Shown here in pieces: positions 48,431 to 58,864 of a stretch of DNA of 64,000 nucleotides (position 1 is its first letter; each line of letters starts with the position of its first letter). The notes under the pieces are model-generated. The model saw only the letters and a list, made by a program, of their open reading frames with translations. It ran no database searches and was not told the DNA's origin. Made by a program: the position numbers and the translations under genes. Origin of the DNA: Amoebidium appalachense (taxonomy: Eukaryota; Ichthyosporea); assembly GCA_963693365.1 (NCBI GenBank), contig CAVNZM010000011.1, positions 186,001 through 250,000 of the forward strand, written 5' to 3'.

Positions 48431-48803
48431 TAAGCCTATGTAAAAAAATCCCGCATCTCCACAGGATATTCAGGGGTCCTCGGGATATGGGATATATCCG
48501 GATATTTAGGCAGTTTTGGGATAGTTCCAAATGATATTTAGGGAGGGGCGGGATTTCCAATCTATCCACAGGGGGTGGATATATCCAGGTCGAGCGCTCA
48601 GGATAGATTTAGGTATCCCGTGGGTTTAGGGATATATTATAAATGTTTGTGGCCAGGGATATCACAGCAAATAGGCTAAGGTCAAGGTTGTGAACGAGAG
48701 CAAAGTCAGGCTGATAAAAAGTCATGTATATGTAGTAGAAGATAAGTAGTCGACGTGAGCAAGGATAAAATTTCATTGTGGTGGCAAGACCGTCCCGTGC
48801 CTT

Positions 48804-48836
<33 letters not shown>

Positions 48837-48898
48837 AGCCTTTGGCCTTCTGGTTCGTGCACACACACTCTTTTTCATGCATGCATACAAGTTATTCC

Positions 48899-48929
<31 letters not shown>

Positions 48930-49069
48930 TTCCCCCCCCCCCCCCACCCCACCCCCCGCCCTCAATCGAGGCCGGGGCCGGCCACACGTGCACTGCAGAC
49001 TTGTCACGACTCACACGTACGTAATGGTGCATATGATCCATATGCATATCCTTTTTATGCATGCATGCA

Positions 49070-49101
<32 letters not shown>

Positions 49102-49133
49102 ACCCCACCCACCCACCCACCCACCCACCCACC

Positions 49134-49192
<59 letters not shown>

Positions 49193-49477
49193 GCACACGT
49201 GATACTTAGGCCTGAGTCTTCGAAATATTATGGATACCTGCCCGCCGGGCTAAGTTTAGCACCGGATATTAGCCCGGATATTTAGGCTTCAGCGAGAGAA
49301 AAATGATATTTCTCGGGATAGATAGGGGCCCAAGGGATAGATAAACTTGATATTTAGGTCCATTTTTCGGGATTTTCCGGGATATGATCTATGATATTTA
49401 GGTAGGTTTTGTGATAGATCGGGAGAAAAGCAATATGATATTTAGGTAGTTTTTTGGGATAGATTTACATAGGCTTA
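48431..49477. mobile_element. hAT-like MITE with 8-bp target duplication
   Basis: A 14-bp perfect terminal inverted repeat (TAAGCCTATGTAAA at 48431-48444, its complement at 49464-49477) is flanked by a perfect 8-bp direct repeat GTGCCAAG (48423-48430 and 49478-49485). Subterminal copies of GATATTTAGGTAG and GGGATAGAT cluster at both ends (48465-48650, 49250-49465), as is usual for hAT elements. No transposase frame; the centre holds C-runs and a CA array. An 8-bp duplication fits the hAT superfamily. Confidence 0.85.
48810..49192. repeat. C-runs and C-(CCCA)-(CA) composite
   Basis: C-runs at 48808-48837 and 48899-48945. At 49071-49190, about 30 C residues pass into ACCC tetramers and then a CA array. 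Inside the MITE. Confidence 0.95.
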
Positions 49478-49751
49478 GTGCCAAGTGTCAGAAAACGCTT
49501 CACACTATATTATCTCTGGAGACGGCACTCCACTTCAGTACAACAGTTCAGATTCTATAGAACGCCTCGCGAAGAAGCGGCACCAGTCAGATCTATACTG
49601 AGCAGCACGTGGGAAACCTCCGGCACTCCACTTATTAGCTAGAAGGGCGGCACTGTAAGCTAGCTATCCTCTATCCGAGTATCGTGTCACTAAACTAAGG
49701 CACATGGGGTTGGCACCCAGACTATTAATAAAGTCTTCACACTATTGAGTC

Positions 49752-50146
49752 TGTCAGAATATGCAATCGCACATGTCAACCCATCTCACTCGCTATCGTG
49801 ATCGTGATGACTATGGGATGATGGTAGCTTAAAAGGAGGCGACATGATTGGTTCTAAGTCATATAGGGATCTCGGCTGGTATGTGACTGGATCTCTGTTG
49901 GGATGACTTTGCATTCCAATCGTAGTATATAATCTCTGGACTGTGTCAGTCCAGATTGTCGTTGTCGCCGCCGCCCGCTTCGCTGCAAGTAAAGACCATC
50001 GCTATGACCAAGATTACTGCGTGACGACCAAACGTTCTAGCTGCCAACACTATGGCGATATGTCTGACAGGCTAGTCACACCACTTCCGCACACAAAAGA
50101 GGACAGGATCGGAACAGCTGTCTCTGCCCCACTGAAATATTCCAAC
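49752..50146 (+). repeat. Dispersed repeat, copy 2
   Basis: The inverted counterpart of 9443-9820. It lies 275 bp beyond the MITE. The flanking 49490-49750 includes AATAAAG and short direct repeats (GGCACTCCACTT at 49517 and 49622), so the repeat may be part of a larger retroelement that I cannot delimit. Confidence 0.8.
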
Positions 50147-50683
50147 ATCGTAGCATGAGATCTGGTTCGCGCCGCCCTAGGCCTGCAGTGTCGCCTGCAG
50201 TGATATGATATCGTCGACAGAGGTCGACATGATGCTATTGTGCAGGGGTGCCGTTGGAAACTGCACCGTAGCAACGTGCCTCGCCACAGAGCGAGAGGGG
50301 TGTGTGCCTGGAAGTGTTGTTTGAGGGGTGCTACATCCTACCTTTCCGGATCAGACACGGATTTATCTATCAAGACAAAGTATTTACTACGGCAACTTAC
50401 TGTACTGCTGAAACTGCTGTTAGTTGAGAGAATGGCTCCATTTTGAGACTACTATGATATGGCTTGCTGAGTCCTGCGGGTAGATGTCTATGTAGAGAGA
50501 GTGTGCCGTCACCATGCATAGAAAGAGCCAGTGTCATGACGTAGCGTTTCGTGTTGGCCGCTTTGCAGAGCCCGTGAGTCCCGCCGTGGTATCGGTATGA
50601 GATTTAGCTTCAGCTAATCGGCAATTTGATGTAGATGAATACGCACTTTGATTGGGTGAGACCTTGGATGCACACCTGCGTGG

Positions 50684-50792
50684 ATGATGGTAGCTTGAAG
50701 AAGGCGATATGATTGGTTCTAAGTCATAAAGGGATCCCGGCTGGTATGTGATTGGATCTCTGTTGGGATGACTTTGCATACCAATTGTAAAA
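50684..50792 (+). repeat. Dispersed repeat, copy 3 (partial)
   Basis: Matches 49813-49925 through the blocks GATTGGTTCTAAGTCATA and GGATCTCTGTTGGGATGACT. The remaining unique sequence at 50150-50680 and 50800-50980 has no recognised gene. Confidence 0.85.
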
Positions 50793-50984
50793 TGCGGCTT
50801 ACTGACCGTCGATGATGTCCATGCACTGATAAATTTGTAGAGGTAGTGATCAGTAGTGCTGCGTAGAAATTATAAGATACTGGCAGCCGAATGCGGGGCT
50901 CCCGTCTGCTAAAAAGGGGCCAGAGGCCATGCCCCTCTCGCAAAGGTTTTTATGCATGTGCTTGTGTTGAAGTGCGTGCTGTGT

Positions 50985-50991
50985 GTCACAG

Positions 50992-51076
<85 letters not shown>

Positions 51077-51254
51077 CACAATAACGGTGCGTGCACGTGT
51101 AGTCTATTAGATCTACGGTGTGTGTGGGTGGGCGGTGTGTATATGGGTGTATATCATGGTGTTGTGTCTGGTGTGCACGTGTGTGTGTGCGCGCGCGTGT
51201 GTGATCTAGTTGCGTGCGTGTGTGTGTGTGTGCGCGTGCGCGTGTGTGTGCATC

Positions 51255-51292
<38 letters not shown>

Positions 51293-51472
51293 TGTGTGTG
51301 TGGGTGTGCACGTGTTTGTGTGCACGAGAAAGAGAGATTGAGAGTGGGTGTATGGGTGTGTGTGTGTATGTGTTTGTGTTTCTGCCGGTGCGTCTTTTTT
51401 TTTTTTTTTTTTTTTTTTTGTGGGGGGGTGAGGGGGGGGGGGGGGGGGGAGGGGGGGGGGGGGGGGGGGGAA
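50985..51472. repeat. TG arrays and T-G composite
   Basis: TG arrays at 50990-51075 and 51180-51380. About 26 T residues then G-runs at 51394-51472. Confidence 0.95.
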
Positions 51473-53130
51473 GGGTGTTGATAAACACTCTTCCCACGGC
51501 AACTTGGGACAGAAAGAGTTTCTTTGTATATGGGTGGCATTATGGTTTTAGACACATGACCAAAACAAAAATTGCAGGGTGGGGGTTCCACCCTAGTGGT
51601 ACCGTGTGGGCATGTTTCATCCACAACGCAGGCAGGCTCGGAGAAAAAGACATGGGTATGGTTGACTCCCCTACCTTGGGGGGAAATCACCATACGCCCA
51701 TTTCCAGAAGGACACTGTACCACCTGCAAGCAATTGAAAACTGTCAGCATGTGTGTTTGTTTTGCACATTCAGTGTGTGTGTGTGTTGAGTGTATGTGTG
51801 TGCAGCATGTGTATGTGTGTGTGCATGTGTGTGTGACTGTGCTTGTGCGGAGTGTGCGTGCGTGCACGTGTGTGGGTTGTGTGCTTGTTATTGTGTGTGT
51901 ATGTGTGGGTGGGTTTGTGTGCGTATGTACACGTGTGCAGATGCTTTTGCCTATAAAAGAACGTGTGCGTTATGTGCGTGCCAGCAGACAAGTGTGTGAG
52001 CAAGCTTTGTTTGCACGTGTTTATGACTTGTCAACATTCAAGTGTGTGCGTATGTGTGCGCACGTGTGTTTGTATTTGTGTGTTTGTGTTTGTGGGTGTG
52101 GGTGTGCGATGTGTGTCTGTGTTTTTCTTTTTGGTTTGTGGTGTTTGTGGTATTCTGTTGGTGCTTATGCTTGCCCATGTGTACGCGTGTCATACACGTT
52201 TGTTGTATGAGTGTGCATGTGTGTGCGTATGAGTGTGCATGTGTGTGTGTCTGTGTGTGTCACGGTGTGTGTATGTGTGTGTGTGTGTGTGAACGAGCGT
52301 GTGCACGTGTGCGGATCTGGTTGCCTGCACGTGTGTGTATGCGTGCATGGTGCGCATGTGCACGTGTGAATGTTTGCCCATGTGCGCGCGTTTCAGTCAT
52401 GCACGTGTGTGTATGTGTGTGCAGGCGTGTGTGTCTCTTTGTGTGTGTATGCGTGTGTGTGTCTGTGTGTGCGTGTGTGTGTGTATGTGTGTGTGTGTGT
52501 GTGTGTGTAGTGCATGTGCACGTGTGAATGTTTGCCCATGTGCGCGCATTTCAGTCATGCACGTGTGTGTATGTGTGTCCAGGCGTGTGTGTCTCTTTGT
52601 GTGTGTATGTCAGTCTGTCGCGCGCGTGTGCACGTGTGCGGATCTGGGTGCCTTGTACCTGTGGTGCTGCAGAAGGTGCAGCCAGCAGCAGCAGAAAGAG
52701 CACGAGCGAGAAGACCACGCCCAACGCCTTACCGACCACGCCCAACGCCTTACGCGGCGTTCCTTTCAAAAAAACCCCAATTGCTTCTATTAGTATCCGC
52801 AGTAAGTCGGTCGACCACTATGCAAAAACAACGCGTTTTCTTCTCAGTTTTGCCCTCCGACGTCTGATCAGGCTCCAATCATCATGATCACGGAAACGGT
52901 ATTTTTACCGCGCTTATGCTGTTCTTTGCCAGGTATCGACGCTAAACCGGACATTTCGATTCGCAAATCAAGGTACACTCAAATAGCATTGAAAAGCCCC
53001 AACGAATGATTGTTCGACACCATATTTACCTAAATTACAGATTTAATATAAACTAAATGATTCCCGATTTTGCTGACAGGGTAATTGTTACCATCTAGTT
53101 ACCGCGCTCCTGGAAGCGAATCCAATGCGT
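51473..53130. other. TG-rich DNA with a ~160-bp duplicated unit
   Basis: Degenerate TG sequence fills about 51770-52640. A unit of roughly 100 bp with GTGAATGTTTGCCCATGTGC and AGTCATGCACGTGTG occurs at about 52346-52450 and again at 52507-52610. A 19-bp unit (ACCACGCCCAACGCCTT) is duplicated at 52714-52751. No gene was recognised on either strand up to the transposon at 53262. Confidence 0.7.
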
Positions 53131-53461
53131 TATCTCTCATTCCATCGACCCAGGAGCCAATCCAATCGAGTTTTTGAAAGTGATTTTTGTCCACCGTGAC
53201 CTTCCCCCGCCCAAAAAACGTTACCGGTGACCACCCTCCCCCTTCCAACCCAGTGCGAAATTAAGGGATACGGGATCGGCGATTTTGAGTGGTCCCCGAT
53301 TTCTTTCTGGCGCCGCCTTTTTTTCCCCTGATTACGTAACGCGTTGCTACGCACCCACGCCGTACAACGAGTTTTGTGTTCGCACGTTAACGCAGAGGGC
53401 GCACAACCCGAAATAATTTTTTTCATGTAAAGAAACTACTTTGAATACATGCACTTTTACC

Positions 53462-54202
53462 ATGGGTGTGCAGGGCTTGCTCCCAGCACTCGGCATTAGT
53501 GCCGAAAAAGCCACAGATGTTACTGCAGAGTTGCAACGTGGGGTAGTTGCTTTTGACGGGATGGTGCAGGTCCACAAGTCCTTTTCAGTTTTCGCTGACA
53601 CAGTAGCCAAACAGCAAATAGATGACAAAAAAGTCACAGACGACACATATGCAGCTATTGCAAATCACTTTATGTCCAAAGTTAATACGTATAGGCTAGC
53701 AGGGGTCCAGCCACACTATGTGTTTGATGGGCGCAGATTGAAAGAGGGAAAACTAGTTGATAACGACCGTGCAGAAAAGGTGGTCAAAGCCCGCCAAGAA
53801 ATAGCCACAAAAAGAGAGAAACAGGAGGAGGTAACTAAAAACAAATGGAGAAGCGCTGCAGAGTTAGATAACAGAGTTTTACATGCAATCATCCTTAGAC
53901 TGAAAGATGAGAATGTCGATTACACAGTAGCTCCATACGAAGCAGACCCCCAGCTTGCCTATATGGCACGTACCGGTTTGGCACACACTGTTGTCACTGA
54001 GGATGCCGACCTTCTTCTGTATAACATCCCGCGGGTTGTATACAAACTGCGCATTGCGGATGTGGCGGTCATCCCTGGGACCGCTAATGCGGTGCGCATT
54101 CCCAAACTGTACGGAGTGATTGTAACCCCCGCCGATGTTTTTACCAGAAGCACAAAGTACAACATAATGTGTGTGTGTGTGTGGGGGGGGGGGGGTCAGT
54201 AA
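53462..54202 (+). CDS. EXO1/FEN1-like XPG-family nuclease, truncated
   Basis: I chose the ATG at 53462 because XPG-family proteins begin MGVxGL; the frame is also open seven codons upstream. The N and I regions are present: FDG at 31-33, VFDG at 87-90, YEADPQLAY at 159-167 and TEDADLL at 179-185. So the family's metal-binding acidic residues appear intact (D32, D89, E160, D162, D181, D183). The sequence resembles EXO1 more than FEN1 in the APYEADPQLAY block. These enzymes cut 5' flaps or degrade 5' ends. After about residue 236 the frame runs into a GT/G tract and stops, with no helix-hairpin-helix region. Either the 3' end was lost or the GT tract starts an intron whose acceptor I cannot identify. 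Confidence 0.75.
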   Translation: MGVQGLLPALGISAEKATDVTAELQRGVVAFDGMVQVHKSFSVFADTVAKQQIDDKKVTDDTYAAIANHFMSKVNTYRLAGVQPHYVFDGRRLKEGKLVDNDRAEKVVKARQEIATKREKQEEVTKNKWRSAAELDNRVLHAIILRLKDENVDYTVAPYEADPQLAYMARTGLAHTVVTEDADLLLYNIPRVVYKLRIADVAVIPGTANAVRIPKLYGVIVTPADVFTRSTKYNIMCVCVWGGGGQ

Positions 54203-54488
54203 TCTTCTGACCGATCTAGTGAACCTATAATGAATGAATGAAGACCGTGTGTCAAATCTGAGAGCAATGTACCAGACCCTGGTGCCTGCATATGTTTCCT
54301 ACCCCCCCCCCCCCCCCCCCCCACCCCCCCTCCCCCGGTCCCTCCTCCCCCCTTGGTGTTTGCATACGTGCCTACCTTCCCCCCCCCCCCCCCCCCCCCC
54401 CCCCCACACGTGTGTGTGTGTGTGTGGGGGGGGGGGCGTGCATGCGTGCGTGTGTGCAAATGCATGCGTGGGTGCGTGGGTGCGTGGG

Positions 54489-54519
<31 letters not shown>

Positions 54520-54701
54520 TTCCGTGTGTGCGTGGTTGTGTGTGTTTGTGAAGGGGGGGGGGGGGGGGGGGGGAGAACGACTCAAGGTTGTACTTGGCAC
54601 ACAAATACATAATAATTTCAATTATTATTATTATTTTCCTATACAGGAAAAGTGGAGCCCTACTGGCCGAATACATACATGCAAGCATTCATTCATATTT
54701 T

Positions 54702-54785
<84 letters not shown>

Positions 54786-54790
54786 CAGAG
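54172..54790. repeat. Simple-sequence block between transposon genes
   Basis: GT-G tract (54172-54194), C-runs (54302-54340, 54380-54406), TG and G (54410-54436), TGCG array (54437-54545), G-run (54552-54573), and C36 followed by about 44 A residues (54704-54784). The ORFs through it are not genes. Confidence 0.95.
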
Positions 54791-54834
54791 AAGGGGGCTT
54801 TAGGGAGAGGCACTGGCAATCGAAAACGAAAATT

Positions 54835-56751
54835 CTACACCATGCTTTTGGTGTGCCCGGGCCCCACCATATCCTTATATAGTGGCTCTTGCATGTTACA
54901 CAAGAAAGCCACAGCCTTAGCTACCATCCAATGGGTGCCTACCATCGACATCTGCACCTGATTGCTAAACAGCCGATAATTTTTCATGCGCCCAAAAGCC
55001 CTCTCCACATGCACGCGCACACTAGACAGTCTTTGGCTATATATGGTGTCTTCAGCGTTTAGCTGCCCATGCTCAACAAACGACGGTAATAGCAAGGAAG
55101 CACCCTTCTCCATGATTAGCCCGTGCACTCTAAACCCTTTATCAGCTGCTATTTCATCCCCCTCTTCTATCTGATCTACAAATTCACGCTTGCATACACC
55201 TGTGAGATCCGGGTCTTTGAACCCCCCCACATGTGCATCGGACACCGGTCTGAGTTTCATATCCGTTGTGATGCCCCCGAAGTACTTGAGAGTATAATTG
55301 CTTTTGTACTCTGAGTAGAAACATCGTTTCAGAAGGAGGTTTGTCGGCACCTGTACAAACACCTCGGTGCAATCAATGATCCACCGTACATCGTCCCATT
55401 GCCCAGTGTAGCAACCGGCTTTAAACTTCGAAAGTTGCTCTCTGGTGGGGGCTTTTTCGTATAGAAAAACCTGTGCTAACGCCAGTGCACCAAGAAAATG
55501 GCGGAATATACGCGAAAGATTCGGTTCTGACACATCCACCAGCCGACTCAATAGTTGGAAGGATGTGCCGTGGCGGAGGCGAAAAAGTGTAAAAAGACAT
55601 CCATCATGCCATATTATTTCCTTTCCTGTTTTGGTTTTAAAATCATTCATGTTTATAGTTGATTGGCCAATAAAAGCAACAATCCCCAGCACTCCCATGA
55701 GAGCATCAAAACTATCCAACCCCGTGTATGTTTTCACCACATCATCTCTAGCCTTCCCTTCCTCTTCCGCCACTATGTGCTCCATGCATATTCTTTTCTG
55801 GTTTTGTAGTAATTCCTCCCTCGCTTGATCAAGCGCTTGTTCGAGCTCCTTCTTCTCCAATCTTTGTTTCTTCTCATTTTCCTCCAATTGCTTCGTAGCT
55901 ATCTCAAGTTCGATTTGCATTTTCTCCGCCTGCTCCTTATAGAAAGCTCTTGAACGTTCCAGGACATTCACATAATCCTCTACATCCATCCCTTCCTCAC
56001 CTGCCTTCGACTCTAGATAGTCAAATGTCCTTTCACGCACATGTTCCCTCCTTCTTTTCGCTCGTTCACTGTCCTCTGCTTCTTCACTGCTCGTCTCCCC
56101 CCGCTCCCTCGCTCGTTTCCGTGTTTGCTCAATATCTGAGGCATCCATTCCTACAGCTTGCATATGACTATTGGCCCTTTCCTCCCTCAATAGCTGTACC
56201 TTCTCTCTGTACATCGGGTCTAGTTCCATTCGGATGGGACATGCATCCTTTGTTAATTTCAGTTTTCCATTCTTAGCAGTAATATCATCATCGGTGAAAT
56301 GTGCCTCGCATACAACCAGTTGCTTAAGGATAGCCAGTGGCCAGGGGACTTCCACCTTCGGTTGCCCCCGTTTCCTCTTTGGTTGTGGTTCTTGTGCCGA
56401 CTGCTCAGCTGGCACAGCCGAGTCATTGGCATTTTCGGATTGTGTGTCAGCTGTGTGTGTCTCAGTAGTGGTTGTGTCTGTATTTACGTCTGTCCCATCC
56501 GAGGCCTTTGGCCTTGTGTCTGTGTGTGTGTCTGGGTCGGGGGGTGCTTGCTTTGTGTGTTCTGCTATTTGTTTCCGCTCATACTTTGTTTGCTCCTGCC
56601 TGCCTATAGCATTTAACCAAGCATGCCTCCTAGCCAATACATTTGGTTTGTATCCATATGGAACAGTAAAAAGCTTTATCTTCCTGGTAGGATCTTTGGG
56701 AGAGACTGTTTCTTCGTCATTTTTGCAGTAGTTAGCCGCGCAAGTTGGCAT
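54835..56751 (-). CDS. THAP-DDE transposase
   Basis: An intact 638-residue frame. The N-terminus has a THAP-type C2CH finger: C4, C9, then C148 and H151 in VVCEAHF, with an unusually long hydrophilic insert (about 60-135) between the pairs. Coiled coil spans about 265-320. A helix-turn-helix segment (HGTSFQLLSRLVDVSEPNLSR) spans about 394-414. The catalytic core has the DDE triad D460 (IIDCTE), D537 (AADKGF) and E583 (HVERAFGR), as in IS5/PIF-type DDE_Tnp_4 transposases. It would bind the terminal repeats through the THAP finger and cut and join DNA. The frame is uninterrupted and the triad intact, so this copy may be active or recently inserted. Confidence 0.9.
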   Translation of the reverse strand: MPTCAANYCKNDEETVSPKDPTRKIKLFTVPYGYKPNVLARRHAWLNAIGRQEQTKYERKQIAEHTKQAPPDPDTHTDTRPKASDGTDVNTDTTTTETHTADTQSENANDSAVPAEQSAQEPQPKRKRGQPKVEVPWPLAILKQLVVCEAHFTDDDITAKNGKLKLTKDACPIRMELDPMYREKVQLLREERANSHMQAVGMDASDIEQTRKRARERGETSSEEAEDSERAKRRREHVRERTFDYLESKAGEEGMDVEDYVNVLERSRAFYKEQAEKMQIELEIATKQLEENEKKQRLEKKELEQALDQAREELLQNQKRICMEHIVAEEEGKARDDVVKTYTGLDSFDALMGVLGIVAFIGQSTINMNDFKTKTGKEIIWHDGCLFTLFRLRHGTSFQLLSRLVDVSEPNLSRIFRHFLGALALAQVFLYEKAPTREQLSKFKAGCYTGQWDDVRWIIDCTEVFVQVPTNLLLKRCFYSEYKSNYTLKYFGGITTDMKLRPVSDAHVGGFKDPDLTGVCKREFVDQIEEGDEIAADKGFRVHGLIMEKGASLLLPSFVEHGQLNAEDTIYSQRLSSVRVHVERAFGRMKNYRLFSNQVQMSMVGTHWMVAKAVAFLCNMQEPLYKDMVGPGHTKSMV

Positions 56752-56974
56752 TGTGAGTGCCTAACATATATAGTTAGAAAACAACCCGCCTTCATGAAAA
56801 ATGTGCAGCGCAGTTTTGTCCGGACACGTGTGTGGCATGCCGTGTGTACATGGTATAGCTCGGCCACACGATCTTAGGTGCCCAATAGGCAGATCAAGCC
56901 CACTCAATCCAGATAGATATCGATCTGAGCGGCGCCAGAAAGTATTCGAGCCGCGCGATCCCGTATCCCTTAAT

Positions 56975-57338
56975 GGGCACCGTATGCAGAATAGAAAGGG
57001 CCTCTGGCCCCAATAAGCCTCCTGTACTCAAATCAATCTTTTCATCGTAGATATTTGTCTTTTCACGTGTTCGTGTATGAATGGTTGTGTGTGTGTGTGT
57101 GTGTTTGTATGTGTGTGTGTGTGTGTGTGTGTGTGCATGCATATGGTGTGTGTGTGTGCATGTATATGTGCAGGACATGACTAATGGTGTCGTGTGTGTG
57201 TGTGTAGTACGTTTGTGTGTGCACATGCATATGTGTACGTGTGCCGTGTGTGTGCTTGTGTGTGTGTCTGTGTGTGTGTGCGTGTGTGTGCGTGTGTGTG
57301 TGTGTGTGTCACGGTGTGTGTGTGTCACGGTGTGTACG

Positions 57339-57410
<72 letters not shown>

Positions 57411-58864
57411 TGTGTATGTGCATGCACGTGCGTGTTCCAACGGTGCGGTGCACATGTGCATGCATGGTAAAAAAACGTGTGGGACACGCCTGCATCATGA
57501 ATGCCCCGGCCCAGCTGTGACCGTCCGTTACGGGCCGGGCTGTACTGTGTACACTTGTTACAGTCCTTGAGTCATAATAGGCACCTGAGTCACCTGACCG
57601 TCTCAGGCTCGAGACTGAATTGGGGTTTACGCTGTTTACTCGAGGCAAAGACTGAATTCTGACTGATCATTTTGAAACACTGCAAATAGACAGCCAATCA
57701 ACATCTTACAGCACATGATTGGTTGCTTGTTAACCTTTTTCAAGCGCTATGATTGGTGTTTCCCATCAGCATGCGTCCTATTGGCTCCTTCTATCAACTT
57801 GGCGGTGCGCATTGTCTGAGGCTCTGAGCCGTGGCCGGTGGGCCCGTGGCTTCAACGCCCATGTGCACGTATTACACCCACAGTACGATATTAGGGTTAT
57901 GCATTTGCAGCAAAGGTGAAAGATTATGCACCCACGTAGTGAACTTTCCTATCTTTCCTTTTTTTTTTTTTTTTTTTTTTCCCCCCCTTTTGTTTTGTTT
58001 TCTATTTTCCCCCGCCACTGGTGGCACGTGCAGGCCACATGCGAATCATAAAACTGCAAATTTATAGTGCGACCATCTTTGAAAATATCGAAGTTGATAA
58101 ACCTAGTATAGTCTGCTTTACAAAAACAACTGCAAAAAGCAGTTCTTTTGTGTCTTTTTTTTGTCCCCCTAGGTAGTATGATAGTATTATATAATATATA
58201 GTAAAATTGTTTACAAGCGTATCCGATATATACAATCACAACGCTGTTCAACCCTCCAATCGGCTTGAAGTATTTTATTGAAGTTTGCGAATCATAAAAG
58301 TACTTGTAAAATGTGAAATTTAATTATGTATCTTTAAACCCCATTCTTTACAGTCCAGTGGGGGTGTTGCAAGATCCTATTTATTAGATTTTCAAATAAG
58401 TCCGTAATGACCCAAAAAGACAGGTATGCACACTATATCGTTGCATCGACAAGGTTGTGAGCCTGTGATATCACTGTTTTTCAGTGTGTTTCCCCACCCT
58501 ATTGTATGTACATGTCTGTTCCGCATTCAGTCACCAGCTGGGGATTGCGCACTTAATATAGGCACGGACAACGAGAAAATAAAAGACCTATCATGGGCCT
58601 CTGCCCGACTAGACGTTCTGGATAAACGCTTATATATTTTATATTGCATACGATTACGAACGTTTTGATAGACTAGACTAATCTAGTGTACTGTTATTCA
58701 CACACCCCCACCAACTTCTCCTACCCCTTCATTCAAGTTTGGATTTCGATTCCACCCTTATATTCATACGATATCCGCTCGCACACTTTTAGCACCCATA
58801 ACATACACTGTTTCCTCTCACAAAACGTCCTTGTACACGAAACCGTGGCACGTATCGCCCCAGC
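56975..58864. other. Intergenic DNA with TG array
   Basis: A TG array with interruptions spans 57083-57420. At 57690-57785 four CCAAT/ATTGG motifs lie within 95 bp. T20 followed by C lies at 57958-57987. AT-rich unique sequence follows to 58864 with partly repeated GCGAATCATAAAA motifs at 58040 and 58287. No gene was recognised. Confidence 0.6.
57690..57785. promoter_or_regulatory. Cluster of CCAAT-box-like motifs
   Basis: Four motifs (CCAATCA near 57691, TGATTGG near 57717 and 57749, ATTGGC near 57779) lie about 1.1 kb upstream of the secreted-protein gene. NF-Y-type boxes would fit a promoter, but the heptamer is common throughout the window, so a promoter role is only a possibility. Confidence 0.25.

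Larger units (their letters stand above)
53262..56972. mobile_element. THAP-DDE transposon with nuclease gene (ISL2EU/PIF-like)
   Basis: Terminal inverted repeats start TAAGGGATACGGGATC on both sides (53262-53277, complement at 56957-56972). A second shared block TTTCTGGCGCCGC lies about 40 bp (left) and 28 bp (right) inside. The flanks are AT on both sides (53260-53261, 56973-56974), though TTAA is an equally readable target site. Two convergent genes lie inside: an EXO1/FEN1-like nuclease (+) and a THAP plus DDE transposase (-). The IS5-like transposase core, THAP finger and an AT target fit ISL2EU-type elements, which are known to carry an accessory nuclease. C/A and TG tracts have expanded between the two genes. 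Confidence 0.85.

Noticed and set aside
54599-54700. Possible second exon of the transposon nuclease after TTTTCCTATACAG at about 54650
   Set aside because: The acceptor looks good, but no frame downstream resembles the missing XPG-family C-terminal region before the C/A tract.
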